The notes under the pieces: model-generated
Told to the model about the DNA's origin: nothing
Database searches by the model: none
Seen by the model: the letters and a program-made list of their open reading frames with translations, nothing else
Assembly (NCBI RefSeq): GCF_020169335.1
Contig: NZ_JAIEZN010000002.1
Coordinates: 806,001 to 870,000 of the forward strand
Source of the DNA: Devosia aquimaris
Lineage (GTDB): Bacteria; Pseudomonadota; Alphaproteobacteria; Rhizobiales; Devosiaceae
Reading direction: 5' to 3'
Length of the DNA stretch: 64,000 bases
Made by a program: the position numbers and the translations under genes
Shown: piece after piece, positions 32,236 to 40,290 of the stretch
How the letters are laid out: every line of letters starts with the position of its first letter
Position numbering within the stretch: the first letter of the stretch is position 1

Positions 32236-34553
32236 GATTCTTCCCCTGGGATAACCATCTCAAAATCTGCGCGGTTTTCATCACCGATAAGCTCGATGCT
32301 TCCGCCCATGCCCTCTAGAATTTGGCGCACGCTGTATAGACCAAGGCCCGTCCCATTTGACGAGCCCGTGTAGCCCCTCTCGAACAATTTAGAGGCGTCG
32401 ACCTTATCAGGGTCAATCCCCACGCCATCGTCCACCACCTTGATTGAGATGGAATTTTTCCCCTTTTGCGCCGCTGTGAACTCGACTTTGCTCGCTTTAG
32501 CCTTCCGAGCATTGTCCAGAAGATTATCGACCAAGACGGCGATATCAACTGGTGAGAACTCCCTTTGTAGGGCTAGTCCAGATGTGTTGAATATGGCGTT
32601 TGGCATGCCAGGAACACCGACCAGTCGAACCTCAAAATACTCCTCGAAGAACTTCACCAGATCGCCGCGTACCTTGTCGGTCTGCAGGTCCACGCGAATG
32701 TTAGGTGCGAATGAAAGGACGGTTCGAAGTCTCTCGCCTGAGAGATTGGCGCTTGCGATCGACGATGACACTCTCCGGGCAGACTGGCGTACCGAGGCCA
32801 GCAGGTCTTCCACGTCGTCAATCTCTTCGAGATCGTCTGGCAAAACCGCAGCAGAGAGCACATTTCGAATTTCGTGGGCCGCGTTCGATATTGCGGATCG
32901 TATGTGACCCAGATGAATAGTGGCCTGATGCATCAGAAGCTGGACGCGTTCCACATCAACATCTCGACTACTGCCTAGGAACTCCGCCTGCTTCTCCAGA
33001 CGCTCGATCAAGGCATCAGCACGATGCCGCTCTGCTATGGCGCGTTTGGCAGCATCCTGAGCTTCAGCGCGCGAGGCCTTAAGCTCCTCAATGCGACGGC
33101 GGGCTTCTTCAATCTGGCCAAGAAGCGACGAGTCGCCGCGGCTCTCAGCCACTTCTGACATCGCCTTCAAGGCATTTTCGGTGATTTGGTCTGGGTCGTC
33201 CGAGACCCTTACAATGTCTTTGTTGTAATAGAGGATCTCGACGTCCTTGGACCGAGCAAGCGCACCAACTATCGCCAGCACCCTTTCACGTGCCTTGTCA
33301 GTTTCTAGGCCCTCAGAAGTGTCTCGGTCCTGATCTCGAGGATCTTGCCAGTTTACGCCGACAACATACCGTTCCAGTCGAAAAATCATGTGCCGGCGAA
33401 TTGCTTCAAACAATGCTCGGCTGTGAGCGTCCTCAATAAGTCCAGCGTCACGGCTAGATACCTCACGGAACATCTTTGGTCGCGCAGTTACATCTACACG
33501 ACCAATTATATCTCTCGTTCCTAGGTATCTGGACTGCCCCTGTTGCTTCCGTCTGTTGAGTCCGAGCGTGTCATCAAATTCTTCGCCTATTGGAAAAATT
33601 CGAAACCGATTTAGAAATAGGAACACACTTCCGAATTCAATCGGACGAACGCCCATTCTAGTTGTGAATGTTTTCTTCGCGGAGCGGTTCAGAAAATAGA
33701 TCTGACCTTCTACCTGGCAATCAGATAGTTCATCATATGGGGAGCTTTCTCGGATGGCGTATATTTTTCTGCCTCGGTCGAAGAGGGTGGTGTCAATCTT
33801 GCCCTCGCTGATAGAGACTTCGATTCTGCTGGTTTTGCTCTGAAGCAATTCAGCAATTTGGTTTCCAACGCGACCGTCGACGTCGTCAATTGCCTCTGTG
33901 CTACCGTCGACAAGCCAGGTTGAGACGGCGACATCTGTTGTGGTGCCAAAGGGGTCAATGAGCTTTGCGAGGTCTCGGCGAAGTTTCTTGATTGTGTCTG
34001 GCCCCCAATTTTGCCTGGTGTCCTTGATCAACAAAACCGTGCCGTGGGGCGATGGTGGCATGGCGTTGGTGATAGGTGGGAATGAGGGGGCTGCATCCAG
34101 TACGACGCCAACGTCCTGAAACTCTTCGGTACTGTCCTGCTCAAATGCGGTCCAATCTATCTCTAGCTTCGAGATGGACGTCGTACCTTCTTTGCGGCTG
34201 TAGAGCTCTAATCCGGCGCCTAGCGTGTCGCAGGCGAATCTCCCGATTCCTTTGCTTCCTGCAAATTGACCTGCTGGCCTGATTTTGTCTCGATACGTGT
34301 CCGGGCTCGCCAGCGCTTTCTCTGAGTAGGCGACAAAGAGCCATTTATCGCGGATGTCAGAAAGGGACATGCCTGTGCCATCGTCGACAATTGCGATGGT
34401 TCTCTCTTCAGGGTCGAACTCAATATCTACTCTTGTGGCATCGGCATCGAACGAGTTCTTAACGAGTTCGAAAATCGCGACAAACTCGTTTGTCACAAGG
34501 TCGCGACCTATGATGTCCTTGAGGTAGGAGCTAACCCTAAATTTCTCTGGCAA
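32232..34553 (-). CDS. dual-GHKL ATPase / histidine kinase (MORC-like)
   Basis: 773 residues, ATG at 34553. The N-terminus is a GHKL ATPase of the Hsp90/MORC/MutL sort: NEFVAIFELVKNSFDADATR (E and N of motif I), AIVDDGTGMS and GSKGIGRFACD. A coiled coil follows at about 455-520, then a DHp-like helix with the H box NAAHEIRNVLSAA (His560), and a second, C-terminal HATPase with VDNLLDNARKAKAS, KVVDDGVGIDPD and NGTGLGLYSVRQILEGMGG. Two GHKL modules in one chain are unusual. Known MORC-type ATPases occur in restriction-modification operons. With the receiver gene and the methylase next door, a DNA-sensing signalling or defence role is inferred. Confidence 0.8.
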   Translation of the reverse strand: MPEKFRVSSYLKDIIGRDLVTNEFVAIFELVKNSFDADATRVDIEFDPEERTIAIVDDGTGMSLSDIRDKWLFVAYSEKALASPDTYRDKIRPAGQFAGSKGIGRFACDTLGAGLELYSRKEGTTSISKLEIDWTAFEQDSTEEFQDVGVVLDAAPSFPPITNAMPPSPHGTVLLIKDTRQNWGPDTIKKLRRDLAKLIDPFGTTTDVAVSTWLVDGSTEAIDDVDGRVGNQIAELLQSKTSRIEVSISEGKIDTTLFDRGRKIYAIRESSPYDELSDCQVEGQIYFLNRSAKKTFTTRMGVRPIEFGSVFLFLNRFRIFPIGEEFDDTLGLNRRKQQGQSRYLGTRDIIGRVDVTARPKMFREVSSRDAGLIEDAHSRALFEAIRRHMIFRLERYVVGVNWQDPRDQDRDTSEGLETDKARERVLAIVGALARSKDVEILYYNKDIVRVSDDPDQITENALKAMSEVAESRGDSSLLGQIEEARRRIEELKASRAEAQDAAKRAIAERHRADALIERLEKQAEFLGSSRDVDVERVQLLMHQATIHLGHIRSAISNAAHEIRNVLSAAVLPDDLEEIDDVEDLLASVRQSARRVSSSIASANLSGERLRTVLSFAPNIRVDLQTDKVRGDLVKFFEEYFEVRLVGVPGMPNAIFNTSGLALQREFSPVDIAVLVDNLLDNARKAKASKVEFTAAQKGKNSISIKVVDDGVGIDPDKVDASKLFERGYTGSSNGTGLGLYSVRQILEGMGGSIELIGDENRADFEMVIPGEES

Positions 34554-34874
34554 TGTCGTGGTCTACTTATACTTCGGGAAATCGGTTCCCACAGTGCTAG
34601 CGGTTTTACGGGTGGGTGGCTATGAAGTGCCCAAGTGTGCACACCGATAATGGTCAGACCTGACGCCCCAGAACAAGATGTGCCAGTTTTCCGGGTGGGT
34701 CCAGAAGGGGCGCCAAGGAACAAGTGGGCCATCGCTGTGCGTTCTGGTCTTTTGCTGCCTCTATGGCACAGATCTGGCACAAAACCGAGCGACTTTCAGC
34801 GATAGAGGGCGATAGGGCGCGACGAAAAGATTTTAAAAAACAACAATTTAGGCCCTATTGCTAGGGCAATTCAT
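34554..34874. other. right-end intergenic region of the element
   Basis: No gene. It should hold the ATPase promoter (minus strand). GTTTTACGGGTGGGT (34603-34617) recurs with one mismatch at 34686-34700. ATCTGGCACAAA at 34772-34783 matches the left-end copy. Confidence 0.45.
34772..34783 (+). repeat. possible integrase arm-type site, right end
   Basis: ATCTGGCACAAA, identical to 21499-21510, preceded by TGGCACAG. Confidence 0.45.
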
Positions 34875-34925
34875 TGCCCTCCGAAGGCAGAGGCCACACG
34901 TTCGAATCGTGTCGGGTGCGCCAAA
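34875..34925 (+). repeat. right attachment repeat (51 bp direct repeat)
   Basis: Perfect copy of 21387-21437. Only the 3' part of the tRNA is present (no acceptor 5' strand or D arm), so this is an attachment site and not a tRNA gene. Confidence 0.95.
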
Positions 34926-34975
34926 CCTTCAGACTACGAATCTGGGGGGCAGGAGTTCGAATCTCTTAGAACGCA
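34926..34975 (+). pseudogene. 3' fragment of a second tRNA-Arg (ACG)
   Basis: Directly after the attachment repeat, CTTCAGACTACGAATCTGG forms an anticodon arm with loop CTACGAA (anticodon ACG). It is followed by a T arm, AGGAG-TTCGAAT-CTCTT. The acceptor strand then loses similarity (AGAACGCA). There is no 5' half. It looks like an attachment remnant from another element that used a different tRNA-Arg gene. Confidence 0.65.
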
Positions 34976-35011
34976 TAAATTATTTCAATGACTTAGTTTC
35001 TGTTTGCCGTC

Positions 35012-35697
35012 TCAATTCGACGGGTTGAAACGGCCTTGCATGATTGGACAAATCGCGCCGAGGAGAGCTGCAGAGACCACCGGTCTCTCCGTCGCCGCGT
35101 TGTCCCAGACATTGCGGGACCGGCACATCGAACAGTCGATGCCATGATCAGCCATCAGGCGCTCGAACTGCTCAGATATGTATTGGCTGCCCTGGTCGGA
35201 GTGGTGCAGCAGGCTGTCGGGTTTGCCGCGGCGCCAGATCGCCATGATCAGCGTATCGATCACCAGGTAAGAAGCCATCGATGAACTCATCGACCAGCCC
35301 ACCACCAGACGGGAGTAGAGGTCGACCACCGCCGCCACATAGAGCCAGCCCTGGGCCAACCAGATGTAGGTAAAGTCTGCGATCCACTTCTGGTTCGGTG
35401 CCGACGCCACGAATGCCCGGTCCAAGATGTTGGGTGAGACCGCGTGGCGTTGCCCGCCATTCTTGGGCAGCCCACGCCGGCGGGGACGAGCCCGCAAACC
35501 TTCCTGGCGCCATAGGTGCAATCGCTTCCGGCAAAGCTGGACCGGATCCTGGCGACGAGCACCTCGTCATACTGAGCCCGTCTAATCGGCGTGCGGTTGA
35601 GCCAGGCATGGAAGCCCGAGCGACACCCGCCGAGCGCCTCACAGATCCACGAGACCGGCCAGATCACTCGGTGCTTCGCCACAAAAGAGAACCTCAT
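35012..35697 (-). pseudogene. IS3-family OrfB transposase, frameshifted and truncated
   Basis: From ATG at 35697 the frame reads MRFSFVAKHRVIWPV as in IS3 transposases up to TYGARKV near 35510. The remainder of the integrase core (RARPRRRGLP, WIADFTYIWLAQGWLYVAAVVDLYSR, LLHHSDQGSQY) continues in another frame after loss of about 27 codons. It breaks off after NVWDNAA, before the conserved E of the DDE triad, and runs into unrelated sequence. Confidence 0.85.
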
Positions 35698-36044
35698 ATC
35701 GAGTCCCTGGCGAAGTAGGCCGCGGGTTTTTTTAGGATATCCCGCTCCGCCTTGAGCTTGGCGACCTCGCGGCGCAACTTCTCGATCTCGAGTTGCTCGA
35801 GCTTCGTCTGGCCATGGCCGGGGAAGGCCTGCTGCGGATCTGCAGGCAACTCGCACGCCCATTTGCGCAACACGTTCTCGTTCAGGTCCAGATCACGGGC
35901 CGCCTGCGCGACCGCAGCGCCCCGTTCCCTCACCAGCTTAACAGCCTCGAGCTTGAACTCCCGGCTGCACTTGCGTCTCTCTATCAAAACTCTCCAGTTC
36001 CAAAAACATCTCAACTCGGTGTCCTCAAAACCGGCAGCAGTTCA
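35088..36044 (-). mobile_element. degenerate IS3-family insertion sequence
   Basis: Minus-strand OrfA and OrfB of the IS3 type with an end beginning TGAACTGCTGCCGG at 36044. OrfB carries an internal deletion and frameshift and is truncated just after its second catalytic block. The distal IS end is missing. Confidence 0.8.
35694..36014 (-). pseudogene. IS3-family OrfA (probably non-functional)
   Basis: A helix-turn-helix protein of about 100 residues: CSREFKLEAVKLVRERGAAV, then AQAARDLDLNENVLRKW and a leucine-zipper-like tail QLEIEKLRREVAKLKAERD. Family members normally begin MERRK. Here the corresponding codon is ATA (IERRK), so the usual start is lost and only a TTG farther upstream (36014) or an internal codon could serve. 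The stop overlaps the OrfB start as ATGA. Confidence 0.75.
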
Positions 36045-36432
36045 CGATGACGATCGGTAAGCCGAAGGTGATCGACGGCGCGCCCCACAGAGGCCCGCAG
36101 CAAAGGAGGGACTATATTGTCTCGCGAGGAAACCGGCCTTAAGCCGGGAGGGGAAGATGGTTTTGACGACGCTGTTGCGCCTTAGGCGATCGAGACGAGG
36201 CCGGTCTTCGGACAGATCAAGCCAAGAGGGAGGCCGTATTGGAGCGGCCCTACACCCGCTTCTCAACCTAGGGATCCGACGGTTGCGCGCTCCGATACCC
36301 GAGGGAAGAGGTCAATACCCCTGTCATTCGTTCTCCGCCCAATATTGGGATCGGCTCTGACGCGGAGCAGGACACAACCTCGGACACCCGCTCCTCCCGG
36401 CACGCTCAAGGTCGCGGTTCCTAGCGGCCGTC
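36045..36432. other. intergenic region without a recognisable gene
   Basis: About 390 bases between the IS remnant and a small minus-strand frame. Open frames on both strands are short and lack family features. I see nothing definite. Confidence 0.4.
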
Positions 36433-36813
36433 TTATTTGCCAACCACTACGAGGAAGGGGACCTGTAGTGTTCTGCCTCCGGTCTGCTCGGCCAGTGCTT
36501 TGCAGGTCAGGACGCCCGAAGGGTCAATAGCCTCGGAGCGCCGCTTCAGCGCCAGCCGAGCCCGGCCGGAAGGGACGCCATTTCGATCGCACTTGAGTGT
36601 TGCATGCAACGACATGCCACTTTTCTGCGCTGAAAGTTGAGCGACAGCGTTTGGTCCATTGTCCAGTAATGCGGCACTATCTGACGAGTTGGGTGCAATA
36701 ACTGGGATCATCCTAAGCGGCCGATCTAGCGCAGGGCGCATTTTTTGGGCTTCCTGATTGCAAAACCTACAGAATTGCTGTAGCTGTTGAACGTCACGTT
36801 CGCTTCTGCGCAC
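36433..36813 (-). CDS. small hypothetical protein divergent from the dpd cluster
   Basis: 126 residues, ATG at 36813. No recognised family, no signal or membrane segment. It begins with a glutamine-rich helix (RDVQQLQQFCRFCNQEAQK) and ends in a hydrophobic strand LQVPFLVVVGK. It could be a real small gene, a truncated remnant, or a chance frame. Codon composition is mixed. It is transcribed away from the dpd genes and would share the upstream region 36814-36908 with them. Confidence 0.35.
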   Translation of the reverse strand: MRRSERDVQQLQQFCRFCNQEAQKMRPALDRPLRMIPVIAPNSSDSAALLDNGPNAVAQLSAQKSGMSLHATLKCDRNGVPSGRARLALKRRSEAIDPSGVLTCKALAEQTGGRTLQVPFLVVVGK

Positions 36814-36908
36814 AACTTGTGTGGCAGGCTGACGGCTCCGCTACATGTAGAAGTGTGGTCACTCGGTCAGGGCGGAATTTTCGCATTTTTCGCGCAGTTA
36901 TTGGTGAA

Positions 36909-37865
36909 ATGAACCCACTTGAGCAGCCATCTCAGACCGTCGCGACCAAGCGGGTCGACGTGGTTGTCACCATCTGCACGCTTCGAAAGCGAGCGCGCGT
37001 CCCGGTTGGGGCGACGCCCGCTTCGCTGCCGCTCGATACGCAGGACGCGGTTCAAGCTGAGTGGATCGAGAGGATTCAGACATTCCCCCCCGATACTGCC
37101 GCACGTGTACTTTATGCGGGGCGCGGGTTTTCGCTGGCCACTCGCGCGTCCGAGGTCACATCCGCGAAGCTCTACATTGTGTCTGCTGGGCTGGGTCTAG
37201 TTGCTGCGGACCGAGACGTTCCCTTATATGGGCTCACGGTGTCGGCGGGGCATTCCGACTCCATTGCCGCCAGAATTGTGGGTGAGTTCGACGCTGGCGC
37301 CTGGTTTTCTGGTTTGCAGGCATTGCCGTTGTCGGAGCGTTGGGCAGATGCGATTGGTCAGGGTACTGGGCGGATCTTGGTCGCGCTCACGCGGCCCTAC
37401 GCAAAGATGGTCGGCGGAAGCCTTGCTGCGCTGGGCCCTCGGGTCTTGGACCGGTTTAGAATTTTCGGAGCCTCTCTGGCCTCGGTTCTTCCTCCGGCTT
37501 TGCATCCGGCGCTTGCGCCCTACGACGAACGGCTGGAGGCTATCCTGCCTGGAACCCGTTCCGACTTCTCGCAACGCGCAATGTTTCACTTCGTGGGCTT
37601 GATTGCCGAAGAGGGGCGGCACAGTCGTGATGTCGATTATGCGGCAGTGACCAGCGCGCTCACCAAAGTGACGGCGCCTGAAAGGCCGCGCCGGCCGCGT
37701 CGCTCAGATGCAGAATTGATCGAGTTGATCGCGGTTCGTCTGCGGTCGCAGTTGGGCGTTGCGCGCATTCTGCGCTCCCTTCGAGATGAAGAGGGTGTCG
37801 CCTGCGAGCAATCTCGCTTCACCCGGCTCTATCAGAAGGCCCTGCAGAAGAGGGAGGCAGTATGA
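36909..37865 (+). CDS. candidate DpdC (YaaA-like) of the 7-deazaguanine system
   Basis: 318 residues from ATG at 36909; an upstream in-frame start at 36819 adds 30 unrelated residues. The N-terminal half shows VDVVVTICTLRKRARV, then ARVLYAGRGFSLAT and KLYIVSAGLGLVAADRDVPLYGLTVS. This resembles YaaA/DUF328-like or DUF6884-like proteins (a core where a strand ends in a cysteine or serine and a later LSAxxGLL loop). The C-terminal 70 residues look like a helix-turn-helix (AVRLRSQLGVARILRSLRDEEG). As first gene of the cluster, and with no other DpdC in view, it is my candidate for the enzyme that converts preQ0 in DNA to the amido form. The assignment is tentative. Confidence 0.5.
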   Translation: MNPLEQPSQTVATKRVDVVVTICTLRKRARVPVGATPASLPLDTQDAVQAEWIERIQTFPPDTAARVLYAGRGFSLATRASEVTSAKLYIVSAGLGLVAADRDVPLYGLTVSAGHSDSIAARIVGEFDAGAWFSGLQALPLSERWADAIGQGTGRILVALTRPYAKMVGGSLAALGPRVLDRFRIFGASLASVLPPALHPALAPYDERLEAILPGTRSDFSQRAMFHFVGLIAEEGRHSRDVDYAAVTSALTKVTAPERPRRPRRSDAELIELIAVRLRSQLGVARILRSLRDEEGVACEQSRFTRLYQKALQKREAV

Positions 37866-39001
37866 CGCGGCCCCTGAAGACCACAGAGCCGACCCTGGCC
37901 GTTCGGGCGGTTAGGACAGAGCAGGCGGACAAAGCTGTCTATGCCTTCTTTGTTGCTGGCGCAGACCTGCTGAAAATAGCGGAAATCAGCCGCGTCCATC
38001 GTGATGGGGAAGGCGCCTTGCAGGGCTTTCAGCGCAAGGGGATTAAGAGTCACGTTCAGGCGATCACGGAGTTTCTGGATCAGGGTCCTGTGCTTTTTCC
38101 GAATGCCATCATCCTGGCGATCTCGCCTCGAGCGCGTTTCACCCAGGCTAGGGGTGAGAGGCCGAGCGGGGATGCGCGGGTTTGTGAAGCGGGTACGCTA
38201 CGAATTCCACTGCCTAAGGATGGCCCCAAGGCGGCGTGGATTGTGGATGGCCAGCAGCGCTCGATTGCTCTGTCTCAGGCTCAAAATAAGGGTTTTCCCG
38301 TTCCGGTTGTTGCCTTCGTTTCGGAGGCACTTTCCGTTCACCGAGAGCAATTCATCTTGGTCAATAAGGCCAAACCCCTTGATCCTCGGCTGATCAACGA
38401 ACTTCTGCCAGAGGTGGACACCGCGTTTCCGCGCGACCTTTCAACCCGGAAGATTCCCAGTGAACTGGTAAATCTCCTCCAATCGGCCCCCGACTCTCCG
38501 TTTCGTGGCCTGATTAAGAGGTTGTCCGAAGACTCCGCCACCGCGGTGGTTACCGATTCCGCGTTGGTCAAGGCGATCAGGAACAGCATCAACAGCGCTC
38601 TCGGCTCTCTGGCCCCCTTCAAGGCGACCGCGGAAACCCCGGCCGACATTGACGCCATGTATCGCGCACTTGTCGCATATTGGGGTGCAGTGCGCGTTGT
38701 GTTCCCGGAGGCATGGGGTCGTCCTGCGACTGAAAGTCGGCTCATGCACTCGGCCGGGATCGAGGCCATGAGTCTCTTGATGGACCGTATCATGTCGCGT
38801 GCTGCCCCTGGCGCAGACTTGCTCGGACACGCGACCGAGTCACTCTCACGTATCGCCCCTTATTGCCACTGGACGAGTGGCCGGTGGACGGAGCTTCAAC
38901 GCGATTGGAACGAAATCCAAAATGTCGGCCGCGACATCAAACTTTTGTCCGGTCACCTGGCGCGGCTCGACCACATGCACGCTTTCGCCAAGGTGGCCTG
39001 A
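37862..39001 (+). CDS. DGQHR-domain protein, DpdB-type (paralog 1)
   Basis: 379 residues, coupled to the upstream gene by an ATGA overlap with GAGGCAG ahead. The family signature DGQQR is at residues 129-133 (AAWIVDGQQRSIALSQA). Flanking blocks EGALQGFQRKGIKSHVQAI, LFPNAIILAI and REQFILVNKAKPLDPRLINELLP are shared with the second copy at 40287. DpdB proteins are ParB/Srx-fold relatives of DndB that power or guide DpdA during base exchange, apparently through ATP hydrolysis. Its stop overlaps the dpdA start as TGATG. The presence of two copies suggests a heteromeric or specificity role. Confidence 0.82.
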   Translation: MTRPLKTTEPTLAVRAVRTEQADKAVYAFFVAGADLLKIAEISRVHRDGEGALQGFQRKGIKSHVQAITEFLDQGPVLFPNAIILAISPRARFTQARGERPSGDARVCEAGTLRIPLPKDGPKAAWIVDGQQRSIALSQAQNKGFPVPVVAFVSEALSVHREQFILVNKAKPLDPRLINELLPEVDTAFPRDLSTRKIPSELVNLLQSAPDSPFRGLIKRLSEDSATAVVTDSALVKAIRNSINSALGSLAPFKATAETPADIDAMYRALVAYWGAVRVVFPEAWGRPATESRLMHSAGIEAMSLLMDRIMSRAAPGADLLGHATESLSRIAPYCHWTSGRWTELQRDWNEIQNVGRDIKLLSGHLARLDHMHAFAKVA

Positions 39002-40290
39002 TGAAATTTCTCTTTGCAGACAGCGTCGACACGATCGATCCAGAATACGACTTCATTGAAGATCGCAACGGCAAAGGCCGGGCAGTGCATCGGGACGACG
39101 AGTACCCGCACGAATTCTTGGAGCAAGCTCCCTATGACGGGATCCTCGTATCGCGCGGCATCGTGGGGGATGTGGGGCACCCAGGGAAGTATTCTGAAGC
39201 TCAGTTGATGCGGTTTCGTCGAGAAGGCGCGCGCCGATTTTTGCGCTATCCGCTCGAAAAGTTTCCCGACAGCATCATGCTGGGTGACTGTGGTGCCTTT
39301 TCGTACCGCAACCTACCGGAGCCACCTTATCGTGGCGAAGACACGGCGGAATTCTATGCCGATGGCGGCTTCAGCCACGGATGCTCCCCTGACCATTTGA
39401 TCTTCGATTTCGACGACGTTGGCGTGACCCGCAACTTGAATGACGTACCGGAGGGGGTGCGCGGTCGGTACGAGATCACTCTTCAGAACGCTACCGAGTT
39501 TCTTCAGGCCTCAAAGGCGCTGGGGACGGGGTTCACGCCGTTGGGCGTCATCCAGGGATGGTCAGCAGAGAGCATGGCGGAGGCCGCACGGAACCTCGCA
39601 AACATGGGATACGACTACTTGGCTATTGGCGGTACAGTTCCCCTGAAGATCGAACAAATAAGCCGGGTTTTGGCCGCGTTGCGTGGCGTCCTCCCGGACC
39701 ATGTTCGCCTCCACCTGCTCGGCTTTGGCAAGATCGAAGAGTTGGCAGTGCTCGAGAAGTACCGCGTAACCAGCTTCGACACGACGTCACCTTTGCTGCG
39801 AGCGTTCAAGGATGCGCGCAAAAACTACTGGTCCCGTACAGCCAGTGGCGAACTCTCTTACTACACGGCGATACGCATCCCGCAGGCTACCCAAAATAAC
39901 AAGCTCAAGCAGAAGGCGCTTGAAGGGAGCCTCAACCAGGAGGATGCGAGGCGCCTGGAAGATGCCGCGCTGTACCACGTTCGCGCCTATGCAGTTGGCG
40001 AGGCGGCGCTGGATCAGACACTCGATGCGGTAATGGATTATTGGGCGGCCCTCAATTGGGACGAGGACGTCTCGCCAAGTCGTCGAGCGGATGCAGCGGC
40101 GCGGCAGCGCAAAGCATACACGCACACGCTGGGCGATCGGCCTTGGGAGCGGTGCAACTGCCGGGTCTGTCGAGAAAGCGGCGTGGAGGCCGTTATTTTC
40201 CGGACGTCCAATCGCAACAAGCGACGCGGCATCCACAACCTCCACGTCTTCCACACCCACCTTAGTGAATTTCGACTGGAAACGGCATGA
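39001..40290 (+). CDS. dpdA: DpdA, DNA-guanine transglycosylase (TGT-like)
   Basis: 429 residues from ATG at 39001, overlapping the previous stop. TGT-type TIM barrel: IMLGDCGAFSYRN with Asp96 at the place of the TGT general base, LGVIQGWSAESMAEAARNLANMGYDYLAIGG (substrate loops), and VTSFDTTSPLL with Asp260 as likely nucleophile. A zinc site follows, CNCRVC (Cys385, 387, 390), with a histidine at 415 in IHNLHVFH. DpdA swaps guanine for preQ0 in DNA. Very long relatives act on tRNA instead, but the dpdB and dpdE-K context makes DNA the clear target. Confidence 0.94.
   Translation: MKFLFADSVDTIDPEYDFIEDRNGKGRAVHRDDEYPHEFLEQAPYDGILVSRGIVGDVGHPGKYSEAQLMRFRREGARRFLRYPLEKFPDSIMLGDCGAFSYRNLPEPPYRGEDTAEFYADGGFSHGCSPDHLIFDFDDVGVTRNLNDVPEGVRGRYEITLQNATEFLQASKALGTGFTPLGVIQGWSAESMAEAARNLANMGYDYLAIGGTVPLKIEQISRVLAALRGVLPDHVRLHLLGFGKIEELAVLEKYRVTSFDTTSPLLRAFKDARKNYWSRTASGELSYYTAIRIPQATQNNKLKQKALEGSLNQEDARRLEDAALYHVRAYAVGEAALDQTLDAVMDYWAALNWDEDVSPSRRADAAARQRKAYTHTLGDRPWERCNCRVCRESGVEAVIFRTSNRNKRRGIHNLHVFHTHLSEFRLETA

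Noticed and set aside
34875..34925. A second complete tRNA-Arg gene
   Set aside because: The acceptor 5' strand and D arm are missing; only the 51-base attachment copy is present.
36045..36432. Possible small genes between the IS remnant and the dpd region
   Set aside because: Frames are short, basic and overlapping on both strands with no family resemblance.
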